From positions 62,001 to 126,000 of the forward strand of contig QFXG01000026.1 of the NCBI GenBank assembly GCA_003402285.1: DNA of 64,000 nucleotides, written 5' to 3'. Below, piece after piece: positions 9,347 through 18,356 of this stretch (position 1 is its first letter; each line of letters begins with the position of its first letter). The position numbers and the translations under genes are program-made. The notes under the pieces were generated by a model. That model was not told the DNA's origin. It searched no databases and saw nothing but the letters and a program-made list of their open reading frames with translations. Source of the stretch: Candidatus Nitrotoga sp. SPKER. GTDB lineage: Bacteria > Pseudomonadota > Gammaproteobacteria > Burkholderiales > Gallionellaceae.

Positions 9347-9726
9347 AAGCTCACCTAAAATATCTACGTTTTTTTATTTTAACTATAGTCACTCTTGCAC
9401 TAATAAACTGTCAAGGACAATCTAAACTCTTTTGCTTGACTGTATCTTTTTCACAACAATCGGGAATTATTTAAGTCGATTAATCTACCTATTTTAATTT
9501 AAGTGAACTCTTACTAGTTTCAGTATCAAACAGTTTATTACCTAAAATTTATTCACAATATACTTAGCTCAAAATTAAATCTGCCGATTATCGGCTAACA
9601 GAATTTAACTTTTCACATTACGTCGTTATTCATCTTGCATATCACTTTACGACAAGGGTTAGAAATACTTTAGAACACTCCAACTTTTTCTTAATACAAG
9701 CAGGATACTATCTAAGTTAAAGGTAC
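9347..9726. other. Intergenic region downstream of gspD
   Basis: About 380 bases, strongly AT-rich, between the gspD stop and the lipoprotein gene start. It must contain the lipoprotein promoter. I see no gene and no clear terminator for the secretion operon. Confidence 0.45.
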
Positions 9727-11982
9727 CTATTTAACTTGCTTATCCATTGGCTTGGATATATCAGCGGGCTTCTCAACCCTCTCTAACAGCTCATTCAATC
9801 CGGCAGGTTTTTTTGGCATATCGCTAGATTTCCCGACATTTTCCAAAAGATCTCCCAATCCATTAAGTTTTTTACGGAATTCTTCGCTGACATATTGCGC
9901 CTGCTGATTATTGGCCACTAAACGCGGTGTAATCAGAAGAACCAATTCAGTGCGATTATTAGAGAAAGTCTGAGCGCCAAACAATCCACCAATAAATGGA
10001 ATTTTCGATAGATACGGCAAACCGCTACTTGCTACGGTTTTATTATCCGTAATTAATCCACCCAATACCATGGTTTCGCCGGATTTAACCACCACTGTGG
10101 TTTTTACCGCTCGCTTGCTGATGGTAGGTGAATTAATTGAAGATGTTGTAGTTATTGAGGCCGCGCTAACTTCTTGATTGATATCCATCGTAACTTGGCC
10201 ACCGGCATTGATACGCGGCGTAACCGTTAACAAAATTCCGGTATCAATATACTGAATCGAAGCAATGAGTCCTGTGGCAGAACCTAAAACCGATTGGGTT
10301 TGACTAGTGACCGGCACCCGATCACCAACCTGAATCTTAGCGGTCTGGTTGTCAGTAACCATTATATGGGGCGAGGAAATCACCTTGACGCGCGAATCAG
10401 TTGCCAACAAATTGAGCGCAGAGGCCACCCCTCCGGCCACGTTTGAATTACTCAATACATAGGAAAAACCAGGAGCCAACGCATTAATTCCAGGGGCACC
10501 AGTATCGAGCTTGCCACTACCATGCCTTCCATTATTAAAAGCCCATTCCAGACCAAATTTCAAATCACCCGTTAGTGTTACCTCGGCGATAGTGACATCA
10601 ATTAAAACTTGTCGCGGTGGCGCATCAAGCTTGCGAATGGCGGCTTCTATTTTTTCGTAATTGGCTGGCGAAGCCAAAATTAACAGCGCATTATTGTCTT
10701 TGTCGGCGAGCACGCGAACGTCTCCCTTAACCGCGACACTGTCGCCAGCTGCCGCTAATTGTTCCGGAGTTGCATCTGCGGGAGTTTCTGTTGACTTTAC
10801 CTCTGCCGGCGCCAAGCCAGGGGCAAGCGCTGGCGGGAGTGAAGTTGCGGTTGTTGATTTGCTGAATACATTGTTAAGCAATACCGCCAATTTCTCAGCT
10901 AATCCATTCTGCACCGGATAAACGAACAAGCGCATGCCGCCAGCGGTTCCGCCGGTGTGATCCAAACGCTCAATCCAAATTTTTGCCTGCTCCAGATATT
11001 TTGGTTGCTGGGTGATTACGAGGATGGCATTAAGACGCTCAATCGGCATCAGCTTGACCACTCCAGCCAACGGACTTAGCGCTTGGGCACCAAAAATCTT
11101 ATTGAGATCCGCTACAGCAGTCTTCACCTCAACACTTTGCAACGTGAACAACGCGACGGACATACCAGACAGCCAATCCACGTCGAACATGGCGATAGTA
11201 TCCTGCAAATGTTTTAATTCGCGTTCGGTACCAGAAAGAATAATCAGATTGCGAGCTTCATCAATACGCACAGCATTCGCTTCAGTAACAAATGGCTCAA
11301 GAATCTTTACCATTTCTTTGGCGGCGATAAATTTCAACGGCGCAATTTGAACGCTGTAACCGCGACCACCTTGCAATACTACTTTGTCGTCCCCTAATTG
11401 CGGGGTGATCGAGCCGCGCGTGGCCGTAGCAGCCGGCACCACTTTGTAAATCCCTTCTTCCCGGATAATCGCTGCACCATTCATGCGCAACAGCGTTTCG
11501 AGTGTCGGCAACAAATCTTTTCTCTGTAGGGGGCTACTGGTATGTAAATTGATCACTCCTTGCACCTTGGGATCAATGATATAAGTTTCATTGAATATAT
11601 CGCCGACAATTGCTTTAACAACCTCGCGTAAGTCCGCCCCCTCGAAATTGAGCATCATTTCGTCTCCCGCAGCTGGTTTGGCTGCGCTTACAACTGGCGG
11701 TACTGGCGCATTAACAAATACGCCAGTACCGGGATACAATTTGACCTTCTCCGGACCATCGACAATAACAGGTTTCTCTTCTTTTTTGTTTTTGGTCTCG
11801 ATATCACTAATATTCCGCGTAACAAAATGTGGTTTCACGATCTCTTCATTTTTCTTTTCCTCACTTTTATTCTCATCACTTTTCTTGGCTTCGAACATCT
11901 TGAAAAAAGTAGCACATCCTCCCAAAAAAGGGAGCGTGATCATAATCAGTATCCAACGCAGGTAAATTTTATTCATGCCCAT
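9727..11982 (-). CDS. gspD: Type II secretion system secretin GspD
   Basis: A 751-residue outer-membrane secretin that forms the exit channel of type II secretion. A lipobox LGGC near residue 22 marks it as a lipoprotein. The N-terminal N0 domain starts with MMLNFEGADLREVVKAIVGDI, followed by repeated N1-N3 domains (NLIILSGTERELKHL, LNAILVITQQPKYLEQA, NALLILASPANYEKIEAAIRKLDAPPRQVLIDVTIAEV) and the secretin domain with VPVTSQTQ, TVTPRINAGGQV and KSGETMVLGGLI. The region between the signal peptide and N0 is long and lysine-rich. It closes the cluster gspL-M-C/N-D. Confidence 0.95.
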   Translation of the reverse strand: MGMNKIYLRWILIMITLPFLGGCATFFKMFEAKKSDENKSEEKKNEEIVKPHFVTRNISDIETKNKKEEKPVIVDGPEKVKLYPGTGVFVNAPVPPVVSAAKPAAGDEMMLNFEGADLREVVKAIVGDIFNETYIIDPKVQGVINLHTSSPLQRKDLLPTLETLLRMNGAAIIREEGIYKVVPAATATRGSITPQLGDDKVVLQGGRGYSVQIAPLKFIAAKEMVKILEPFVTEANAVRIDEARNLIILSGTERELKHLQDTIAMFDVDWLSGMSVALFTLQSVEVKTAVADLNKIFGAQALSPLAGVVKLMPIERLNAILVITQQPKYLEQAKIWIERLDHTGGTAGGMRLFVYPVQNGLAEKLAVLLNNVFSKSTTATSLPPALAPGLAPAEVKSTETPADATPEQLAAAGDSVAVKGDVRVLADKDNNALLILASPANYEKIEAAIRKLDAPPRQVLIDVTIAEVTLTGDLKFGLEWAFNNGRHGSGKLDTGAPGINALAPGFSYVLSNSNVAGGVASALNLLATDSRVKVISSPHIMVTDNQTAKIQVGDRVPVTSQTQSVLGSATGLIASIQYIDTGILLTVTPRINAGGQVTMDINQEVSAASITTTSSINSPTISKRAVKTTVVVKSGETMVLGGLITDNKTVASSGLPYLSKIPFIGGLFGAQTFSNNRTELVLLITPRLVANNQQAQYVSEEFRKKLNGLGDLLENVGKSSDMPKKPAGLNELLERVEKPADISKPMDKQVK

Positions 11983-12030
11983 TCTCTTTTCTTTGTAATA
12001 GCATATTTATTTTTCAATAAAAATTTGTTT

Positions 12031-12780
12031 TTATTCTGGCGACTGTTGCCGCATTGCACGGCGTCGTTCAAAAACAGACCGTGGATCAGCAACGTTCTCC
12101 ACGGGAGCTGTGACGGGCGCCCCAGATGATGGCGCAGTAGGCGTGGCAAGTTGCGCTGGCGTATGCGGGCTTCCCGTCTTTCCTGCTGGCCCCGACACTG
12201 TTTTAATTTTCAATATTACTTCCTCACGCTCATCACCCTGTTTAAAAGTAATTTTATCACGATCCAATTTTTCAACTTGCATGCCGTTGATTTCTTGGCC
12301 CAGTTCAACACGCACCATCTTGCGAGAAGCAACTTCTCGTAACAACGCAATATTTTTTTCCTTGGTAATAATAATGCCGTCCAAAATAAACTGCCCTTTG
12401 CGCATAGTTGGCTTGGGCGGCTCTATCGCGACAGGCACAGGCGGCAGAGACGGTGGCGGTAACAAAGACCGTGGACGGCGAGTAGACGCAAACGATGCCG
12501 GATGCTGGCTAGGCACGAATTTGGGCGGCAGTGGACGACGGCTTGAGACAAACAGTGGCCGTGCCAATATCTCTGTATAAGATTTATCCAGTGACTGTAA
12601 AGCGAACTCCGGCTGTAACGACAGCACTGTCGGCCTGGTTTTTTGTGGCTTTGGCGGTGACATAGGCAGGTTGACGCGATTACCCCAACCAAGTTCGGTA
12701 CCAATCGTGCCCGTCAAGAACAAAATCAACGCCAACAATAATAGGGTTGTGAAATGGCGGGGTTCGAAGGGTAATTTCAT
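12031..12780 (-). CDS. GspC/GspN-like inner-membrane protein of the type II secretion system
   Basis: A 249-residue protein with a single N-terminal membrane segment (TTLLLLALILFLTG), a proline-rich periplasmic stretch containing ILARPLFVSSRRPLPP, and a later block ILDGIIITKEKNIALLREVASRKMVRVELGQEI...EKLDRDKITFKQGDEREEV. That block matches the HR domain of GspC, which contacts the secretin. There is no PDZ or coiled-coil domain after it, so it is shorter than classical GspC, and in clusters of this order the gene is often named gspN. The start overlaps the gspM stop by four bases. Confidence 0.65.
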   Translation of the reverse strand: MKLPFEPRHFTTLLLLALILFLTGTIGTELGWGNRVNLPMSPPKPQKTRPTVLSLQPEFALQSLDKSYTEILARPLFVSSRRPLPPKFVPSQHPASFASTRRPRSLLPPPSLPPVPVAIEPPKPTMRKGQFILDGIIITKEKNIALLREVASRKMVRVELGQEINGMQVEKLDRDKITFKQGDEREEVILKIKTVSGPAGKTGSPHTPAQLATPTAPSSGAPVTAPVENVADPRSVFERRRAMRQQSPE

Positions 12781-13352
12781 TTTTTATCCGCTACCAACGT
12801 ATAGCCCGATGCATCAAACTGCGCTATTAATTCCGGCTCTGTCACGGGTGCACCCTTCAAAGCATTGGCCTGCGAGCGGATGCTGACATTATCAAGCAAC
12901 AGATAGGGTTGAGCTGTTTCTACAGCATAAAGAATTTTTCTCAGCGTGGGCAAGCTACTGATAAATTGGATGTTGACCGTAACACGACGATAACCGCCGT
13001 CATCCTTAAATGGCACCACCTGCATGCTGACTAGCTTACCTCCATTGACCTCGATTAAGCTTTTTACAGTTTCCTGAATTTCCGAAGCAGCCAATGCCAC
13101 GCCGGTATTTCTGAGGAAATGCTGACGACCATTTTTTTGCTTCACCTGATCGAGTGCTAACTGAACTTCGGCATGGGACGCTACAACGTGCCGGTATCGT
13201 CCTAAATAATCGGCCAAACTATCCAACGACTGATCGTAATGGCGATGTAGCATATTAATCGGAATGAATAGCAGTAAAATGCCTATCATCAGGAATATTA
13301 TTAACAATCCAATGGCCAAGCTGCGACTTTGATTTTTACTGAGGGCACGCAT
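12777..13352 (-). CDS. gspM: Type II secretion system protein GspM (GspMb subtype)
   Basis: A 191-residue inner-membrane protein: one N-terminal membrane segment (AIGLLIIFLMIGILLLFIP), a helical stretch, and a ferredoxin-like periplasmic domain with VPFKDDGGYRRVTVNIQFISSLPTLRKILYAVETAQPYLLLDNVSI, typical of the GspMb/PilO-like fold. With GspL it makes the inner-membrane platform. Its ATG overlaps the gspL stop by one base, and its own stop overlaps the next start, so L-M-C/N are translationally coupled. Confidence 0.85.
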   Translation of the reverse strand: MRALSKNQSRSLAIGLLIIFLMIGILLLFIPINMLHRHYDQSLDSLADYLGRYRHVVASHAEVQLALDQVKQKNGRQHFLRNTGVALAASEIQETVKSLIEVNGGKLVSMQVVPFKDDGGYRRVTVNIQFISSLPTLRKILYAVETAQPYLLLDNVSIRSQANALKGAPVTEPELIAQFDASGYTLVADKK

Positions 13353-14731
13353 CAGAGTTTAACCTTTGAAGAGGGTGCCGCTTTTATTGCCTGTTTAACG
13401 GGCGCATTCGAAGCTGGTAGCGCTGGCTTAAGGGCTGGCACTCTCAGCGGCAATGGCGAATTAAACTTCTCCGCTTCAAGCTTACTGGATTCAGATATAG
13501 GCTGCTCTGATTTACTAACGCCGTTATCAGATTTATCCGGTTCAAGCTCGATAACGGGCAACGGTGGTTGTAATGCAGATTGTTTGGGCACGGATGCAAT
13601 GACTTCGGCAGGCGGCACGGTCTTAATTTCTGCCGCCAGATGGTAACGCTCGCTGTTTTGCATATCTCCTTTGGTCAGCGGCGAACGAAAATTGGCGTCA
13701 TGCAAAATCTTGGCGCTCTCAATCAAAGCAATCAGTTTCGACGAGGATCCGGTTTCCCCCTGGATTTGAAGTTCCTTACCTTTGAGATTGAATTGTTGCA
13801 CCCAGGTATCGTTTGGTAATAGACGAGACAATTCATCTAATAATATTATTAGTGGCAGGACTGCCTGCTTTTTATCCAGCATGAAATTGAATTCTGCGGC
13901 TAATTTCTCTTGTTCACGCCGCAGTACGTCGATTTCTTTCGCTTGTTGCTTAGCGCGGTCAACTATCGGCAGCAGTTCAATCACGGCTTGCCGCTTCTGC
14001 CAGATCGGAATGGTTATAGCGGTTAGTGCCAGTATCAAGGTCAGCAGCACTAGCCCAGCATTGGTTCCACGCAACTTGGAAGGTTGGGTAGTACTGCGCT
14101 CAGCTGGCATCAGGTTGATGGTATCGCCGCCCGGCACAACAATGCCAGCAACATGCACGGCATTGACCGGCGCACCCCAACGCTCCAGCAGATCCAGCGA
14201 ACTATCCACCGCTGAACGTGGCACAACCACCAGCTTAACAACAAGCTGATTTTTTTGATTTTCCACATGCAACACACGAAAATCAAAATAAACTTGCTCA
14301 GCCTTGAATGGAGTATGGCGATCCATTTCAAAACCTAGCACTTGGCGCAGATTCTTAGCTGCCGCCAGGGGCAGTTCGACCTGTTTGATTAGGCATTGAG
14401 TATCAGTGAGACACAATGCAACCTGCTCATCGCGTTTATGTAACTTACTAAAAAGTGCCTGAAAGGCAATACTTTGAGTATCATCATTACCAGATTGCCT
14501 TTCGACTCGACCCTGTACGATCAAACTATCTTTCAGCCAGCGTCGCAATATAACGGCTTGAGGAGTAACTTCTATCAGAAGTCCATTAGCGACGTTTGCA
14601 CTGGATTGCCGCAACCATTGCGGCACAAGCACAATGAGTTCACCCGACCACCAACGCCAAAAATGCCCTAGCGGGGAGTTTCTATCAAAAGTAAAGCGCG
14701 ACTGATGCGCAGTTTGAATTTTATTTGTCAT
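13352..14731 (-). CDS. gspL: Type II secretion system protein GspL
   Basis: A 459-residue platform protein. The N-terminal half is a PilM/GspL cytoplasmic domain (LCLTDTQCLIKQVELPLAAAKNLRQVLGFEMDRHTPF), the membrane segment is near residue 240 (GLVLLTLILALTAITIPIW), and the periplasmic half has a coiled stretch and a PilN/GspL-like domain with LPNDTWVQQFNLKGKELQIQGE. A proline-rich C-terminal tail of about 100 residues extends beyond the usual length. First gene after a 458-bp gap, so it may have its own promoter. Confidence 0.85.
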   Translation of the reverse strand: MTNKIQTAHQSRFTFDRNSPLGHFWRWWSGELIVLVPQWLRQSSANVANGLLIEVTPQAVILRRWLKDSLIVQGRVERQSGNDDTQSIAFQALFSKLHKRDEQVALCLTDTQCLIKQVELPLAAAKNLRQVLGFEMDRHTPFKAEQVYFDFRVLHVENQKNQLVVKLVVVPRSAVDSSLDLLERWGAPVNAVHVAGIVVPGGDTINLMPAERSTTQPSKLRGTNAGLVLLTLILALTAITIPIWQKRQAVIELLPIVDRAKQQAKEIDVLRREQEKLAAEFNFMLDKKQAVLPLIILLDELSRLLPNDTWVQQFNLKGKELQIQGETGSSSKLIALIESAKILHDANFRSPLTKGDMQNSERYHLAAEIKTVPPAEVIASVPKQSALQPPLPVIELEPDKSDNGVSKSEQPISESSKLEAEKFNSPLPLRVPALKPALPASNAPVKQAIKAAPSSKVKL

Positions 14732-15189
14732 CTAAAACTGCGGTGCGCACATATTGTTTCTCTCATCCCTAGCGAAGACAGGCTTAAGAGTATGTTCTGC
14801 CTTCAATGATAGAAGAGACGCAGGATAATCAATTGTTACTATAATTTGCTCTGTCTTTATTAGCATCTGGTTATTCTAAAATGCAGTTACTAAGATACCT
14901 GGATACGCAACAACGCACCTAAAGATTGGTTGGAGTTAGCTAATTATCGTTAAGTTCAATCAAAGCTTTAATACTTATAATAAAATTAGAATAATTCATC
15001 CATCAGGCACTCTCATTTGAATTTTCGCCGGAACTTCAAATATCCTCAAAAAGCATACGTTGATAATAGGTATAAAACATTCCATATTAGAATGTTTAGG
15101 TAATCATTAATTTCGATGGAAATTGCGCGGTCAGTCTCATACTTATCGCTCCGCGCAAATGGAAAGTGGATTAATCGTACACAATCTAT
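14732..15189. other. Gap inside the type II secretion cluster
   Basis: 458 bases between the gspK stop and the gspL start, with no gene on either strand. It has an imperfectly terminator-like AT-rich stem (AAACATTC / GAATGTTT at 15075-15097). It probably holds a separate promoter for gspL-M-C/N-D. Confidence 0.5.
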
Positions 15190-16125
15190 TTAGTTAATAG
15201 CTGCTTGTTCTACAACGATCGGCTTTGGAGTCGCTTCCCCTTCCTTCCAGGAAAAAAAAACGAACTTACGAACGGTGCTTTGATCAATTTTTACCACAGT
15301 TTCACGTACGAACACTGTACCATCTGGCAATGCCGCTTCGGCGCGAACACTATACACGGAACCGTCATCACCGGCTACAGCAGCGGCAGCCGGTGCAAAC
15401 GGCGGAGGCGGTAAATTTTTGAGCAAGGCCTCCTGACGTGCCAAAAGATAAGCATCAACCAGCGCTATATTGGCACCGGGCAGTGCAAGCAAAACTTTTC
15501 TCGGCGCAATAGTTGCATTTATCCCAGCCTGATGTGAATCTACGGTCAGTGCGTCTGCCAGATTTGCGTATAACTCTGGTGTCATGCCCAATACCCGCTG
15601 CAATTCATTAACAGTTTCAAACGATGCATTAGCCGGACGGTATTTCAACCCGGCAGCTTTGTATTCAGCAACCTCGGCACCTTTAGGACGCGGCAAATCA
15701 TCACCGTCGCGCCAATCCACAATAGCATCCAGCAGGACAGTGCTTTCTTCATCATTAAGGCCGACACTTTTTAACAAACCTTTCAGTAAATCGTCTGATG
15801 CACTGTTAATATCAATTTTACCGGATACATCTAAGAGCGTGATATTGAGCTTGGCTCCTCCGAATTCCCACTGATGTGACACACCATCACCCTTCCATCG
15901 CTGCAAATCGCTGGCTGGCTTGAACATCTCGTAAAACGCACGCTGCATACCCCCGTCAGCCACCGCCTGAGCGCGTGCTGCAGCCGCTAAATTCTGGGCT
16001 AACAGCGTATCCGTGCGCATACTGAAAGCAAAGCTGGCAGCAATCACCGCTAACAGCGTGGTCGCCCACAACACCAGCACCAATGCAATACCATGTTGAT
16101 GTTTTTTGTCGATCACGGCCTTCAT
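15190..16125 (-). CDS. gspK: Type II secretion system minor pseudopilin GspK
   Basis: A 311-residue minor pseudopilin. The N-terminus reads KKHQHG/IALVLVLWATTLLAVIAASFAF, with cleavage expected after the Gly and the family's usual lack of Phe at +1 and Glu at +5. The body contains the expected helical and SAM-like regions (DINSASDDLLKGLLKSVGL, VDWRDGDDLPRPKGAE, VNELQRVLGMTPELYANLADALT). GspK caps the pseudopilus tip with GspI and GspJ. The ATG overlaps the gspJ stop by four bases. Confidence 0.93.
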   Translation of the reverse strand: MKAVIDKKHQHGIALVLVLWATTLLAVIAASFAFSMRTDTLLAQNLAAAARAQAVADGGMQRAFYEMFKPASDLQRWKGDGVSHQWEFGGAKLNITLLDVSGKIDINSASDDLLKGLLKSVGLNDEESTVLLDAIVDWRDGDDLPRPKGAEVAEYKAAGLKYRPANASFETVNELQRVLGMTPELYANLADALTVDSHQAGINATIAPRKVLLALPGANIALVDAYLLARQEALLKNLPPPPFAPAAAAVAGDDGSVYSVRAEAALPDGTVFVRETVVKIDQSTVRKFVFFSWKEGEATPKPIVVEQAAIN

Positions 16126-16799
16126 TCACTCATGCATCGATTGGTGGCGTTATCCCACATACAGCCAGTATCAGAACCGATCAACGGTGCGACCACTAAA
16201 TCCGGCCAAACACGGCCATTGTTAAATTTGACCCGAACACGAATCAGATAGGGTAACCGCTGTTGAGTATCTCGATTTCCCCACTGATCCCGCCATTGTG
16301 GCTCGGCATCTTTGGTATCAACACCAAAATAAGAAAAACTTAATTCCTTCACGTGATCCGCCAGCACGATTTTTTCTGCTTTCTCCAATGCGGTAAAATC
16401 AACACTATCTGCATCTGGAATAGCACGCCTCATTACCAATTGGCCAATATCATTATCCTGTACCAACTCCAGGCTAATCAGAAATAAACCACCCGTACCC
16501 AATCGCACAGCAATCGGAGCCACCAGCTTGACATTATCTGGCTGGCCGCTGAACGCCAGATTCATATCTGCTTTTTTCTTCCAATGAAATGGGGTGACCT
16601 GGCTTAATTCACGCCGCAAAAATCCTTGCAGCAAAGCCAAATGTGTCGAATTCTCAGTACGTATCTCGCCAGCATCCCAGCTGCGTGCGCCTAAACGCAT
16701 ACCACCAAACAGCAAAACCAGGATAAAACCGAGCAAAGACATGGCGATTAGAAGTTCCAGCAAGGTGAAGCCGGTAATTTTATGTTTGTCCAAATTCAC
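16122..16799 (-). CDS. gspJ: Type II secretion system minor pseudopilin GspJ
   Basis: A 225-residue pseudopilin with the leader NLDKHKITG/FTLLELLIAMSLLGF, so the Gly/Phe cleavage site and Glu at +5 are both present. The body includes MRLGARSWDAG and a beta-rich region typical of GspJ. Start and stop both overlap neighbours by four bases (gspI before, gspK after), indicating tight coupling. Part of the pseudopilus tip complex. Confidence 0.93.
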   Translation of the reverse strand: MNLDKHKITGFTLLELLIAMSLLGFILVLLFGGMRLGARSWDAGEIRTENSTHLALLQGFLRRELSQVTPFHWKKKADMNLAFSGQPDNVKLVAPIAVRLGTGGLFLISLELVQDNDIGQLVMRRAIPDADSVDFTALEKAEKIVLADHVKELSFSYFGVDTKDAEPQWRDQWGNRDTQQRLPYLIRVRVKFNNGRVWPDLVVAPLIGSDTGCMWDNATNRCMSE

Positions 16800-17215
16800 A
16801 ACGCCACTCCATTTACCAGTCGCAATGTTTTAAGGCTGGCCGAACGCGGCTGAGCACTGTCGCCCCATAACACCTGGATTTCCACTTCCAGCAGTGACAC
16901 AGGTAAAATTGGCACTGGCAGTCCAGTCTGGTCGTTCGTCTGTGTTGGAGGCACCAGATAAGGTCGAATACTGACATGCCAACGATAAACTGCATTAAAT
17001 TCACCATCGCTCTCGCTTACTTTCAACGGAGTCTCGATGCCTATCAATGCTAACTTGCTTTGACCCAGCAACGTTGCTTGCTGATATTCGTCAACACGAC
17101 TGGCATTACGTAAGCCGCCAGAAAAAATCTGCATCAATACGCCCAATATCAGTGCCAGAATTACAAATGCCACCAGCACTTCAAGCAACGAAAAGCCACG
17201 ACTGGATTTATACAT
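16796..17215 (-). CDS. gspI: Type II secretion system minor pseudopilin GspI
   Basis: Read from the ATG at 17215 the protein is 139 residues, beginning MYKSSRG/FSLLEVLVAFVILALILG, the standard short leader for a pseudopilin. A longer frame to 17257 would add a 14-residue leader that is unusual for this family. The body carries SVSLLEVEIQV-like GspI strands near its end. Between gspH and this start lie about 130 bases with no gene. Confidence 0.9.
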   Translation of the reverse strand: MYKSSRGFSLLEVLVAFVILALILGVLMQIFSGGLRNASRVDEYQQATLLGQSKLALIGIETPLKVSESDGEFNAVYRWHVSIRPYLVPPTQTNDQTGLPVPILPVSLLEVEIQVLWGDSAQPRSASLKTLRLVNGVAL

Positions 17216-17343
17216 GCCTAAGGAAATTGTCAGCAAATAATCTGGATATTTTCGCAAACCTTAACGGGTGCACTGTCATATCATCGACCACTTGCATTAG
17301 CTAAAGCCAAAATTTCCAAATTGTCCAGGCTCACAGGCAGCTC

Positions 17344-17799
17344 TTAATCGAGAATGGTGACTTGGCCGGTCAGCCAATCGACATTAATATCGTATTTGCG
17401 AACCCCCGATGTTACCGTGATACGACCGCCAGTAGAGCTTCCGTCCGGGTAAAAACGAATCGCGCCGACTTTGTCGGGCAGTAGCTCAGATTGCGCTGTA
17501 AACAAGCTAATGACCAACTTTGTGGGTAAGACATAGCGGCGCTGATCGCCACTCACTTTGAAATTTCGTTTTTCAACATCCAGTGTCAATGTCGATTCTT
17601 CTTTTCGCGTGACGGCTTGGCTGCGCGCTTGCCGTAAGCCAGCCGCCAGTTGACGTGCCGCGCCCTTTAATTCGGTACCAGGTAAACCAGCAGAGATCAT
17701 CGGTACCGCCAAAGCATAGACCATCGCCATTAGCATCAGCACCACCAGTAATTCAAGCAGGGTAAAACCGGCGCTGGCACGCGATTTTATTCGCCCCAA
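17344..17799 (-). CDS. gspH: Type II secretion system pseudopilin GspH
   Basis: A 151-residue pseudopilin with leader GRIKSRASAG/FTLLELLVVLMLMAM and the GspH-type continuation LKGAARQLAAGLRQARSQAVTRKEESTLTLDVEKR. The C-terminal block IRFYPDGSSTGGRITVTSG is the conserved end of the GspH/FimT family. The start lies 13 bases inside the end of gspG, in another frame. Confidence 0.93.
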   Translation of the reverse strand: MGRIKSRASAGFTLLELLVVLMLMAMVYALAVPMISAGLPGTELKGAARQLAAGLRQARSQAVTRKEESTLTLDVEKRNFKVSGDQRRYVLPTKLVISLFTAQSELLPDKVGAIRFYPDGSSTGGRITVTSGVRKYDINVDWLTGQVTILD

Positions 17800-18242
17800 T
17801 TATTGATATCCTTGTTTTCGCCTTCGCCACCTTCACGATTATCAAGGCCAAGTGAACTGATATCAAAATCTTTGTTGTGCTGTCCCGGGGAGGCATAATG
17901 GTAATCGTTACCCCACGGATCTTTTGGCACCATTTTCGCTCCCTTAATATAAGGGCCGTTCCAACCGGTTGCACCGGTTGGCGCCTCAATCAATGCCGAC
18001 AAACTTTCCTGTGAAGTAGGATAGCGCCCTACTTCCAGCTTGAATAATTCCAGGCTCTGTCCAAGCTGCTCGATTTGCAGCTTGCCCGTTTTGCTTTTCG
18101 ATGTACCAAGATAATCCATTACCTTTGGCCCTACTAAACCAGCCAATAGACCTAAAATTACCAGCACCACCAGCAATTCAAGCAAGGTAAATCCTGTTTC
18201 CCGGCGTACCCGATTCATTCTGTTCATAATATTTTTCTCCAA
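17787..18242 (-). CDS. gspG: Type II secretion system major pseudopilin GspG
   Basis: A 151-residue major pseudopilin: leader RVRRETG/FTLLELLVVLVILGLLAG, then GPKVMDYLGTSKSKTGKLQIEQLGQSLELFKLEVGRYP and the family block GWNGPYIKG...PKDPWGNDYHYASPGQHN...DISSLG, which includes the calcium-binding loop region. Subunits polymerise into the pseudopilus. The C-terminal tail (GGEGENKDINNWGE) is intact. Confidence 0.96.
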   Translation of the reverse strand: MEKNIMNRMNRVRRETGFTLLELLVVLVILGLLAGLVGPKVMDYLGTSKSKTGKLQIEQLGQSLELFKLEVGRYPTSQESLSALIEAPTGATGWNGPYIKGAKMVPKDPWGNDYHYASPGQHNKDFDISSLGLDNREGGEGENKDINNWGE

Positions 18243-18356
18243 AAATATACCATTCTATTTTTTCCTATATTTTCCATGCTTCCTGAACACATTATTACTT
18301 ACTATGAAGTTCGATAAGATTAGGCACCGTCATACAGGCACACTTTCAATTTTTCA

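Noticed and set aside
10661-10921. Plus-strand frames opposite gspD and the other secretion genes
   Set aside because: Shadow frames of long conserved minus-strand genes; no start signals.
15075-15097. Terminator after gspK
   Set aside because: The stem is AT-rich and only eight pairs; too weak to list as a terminator.
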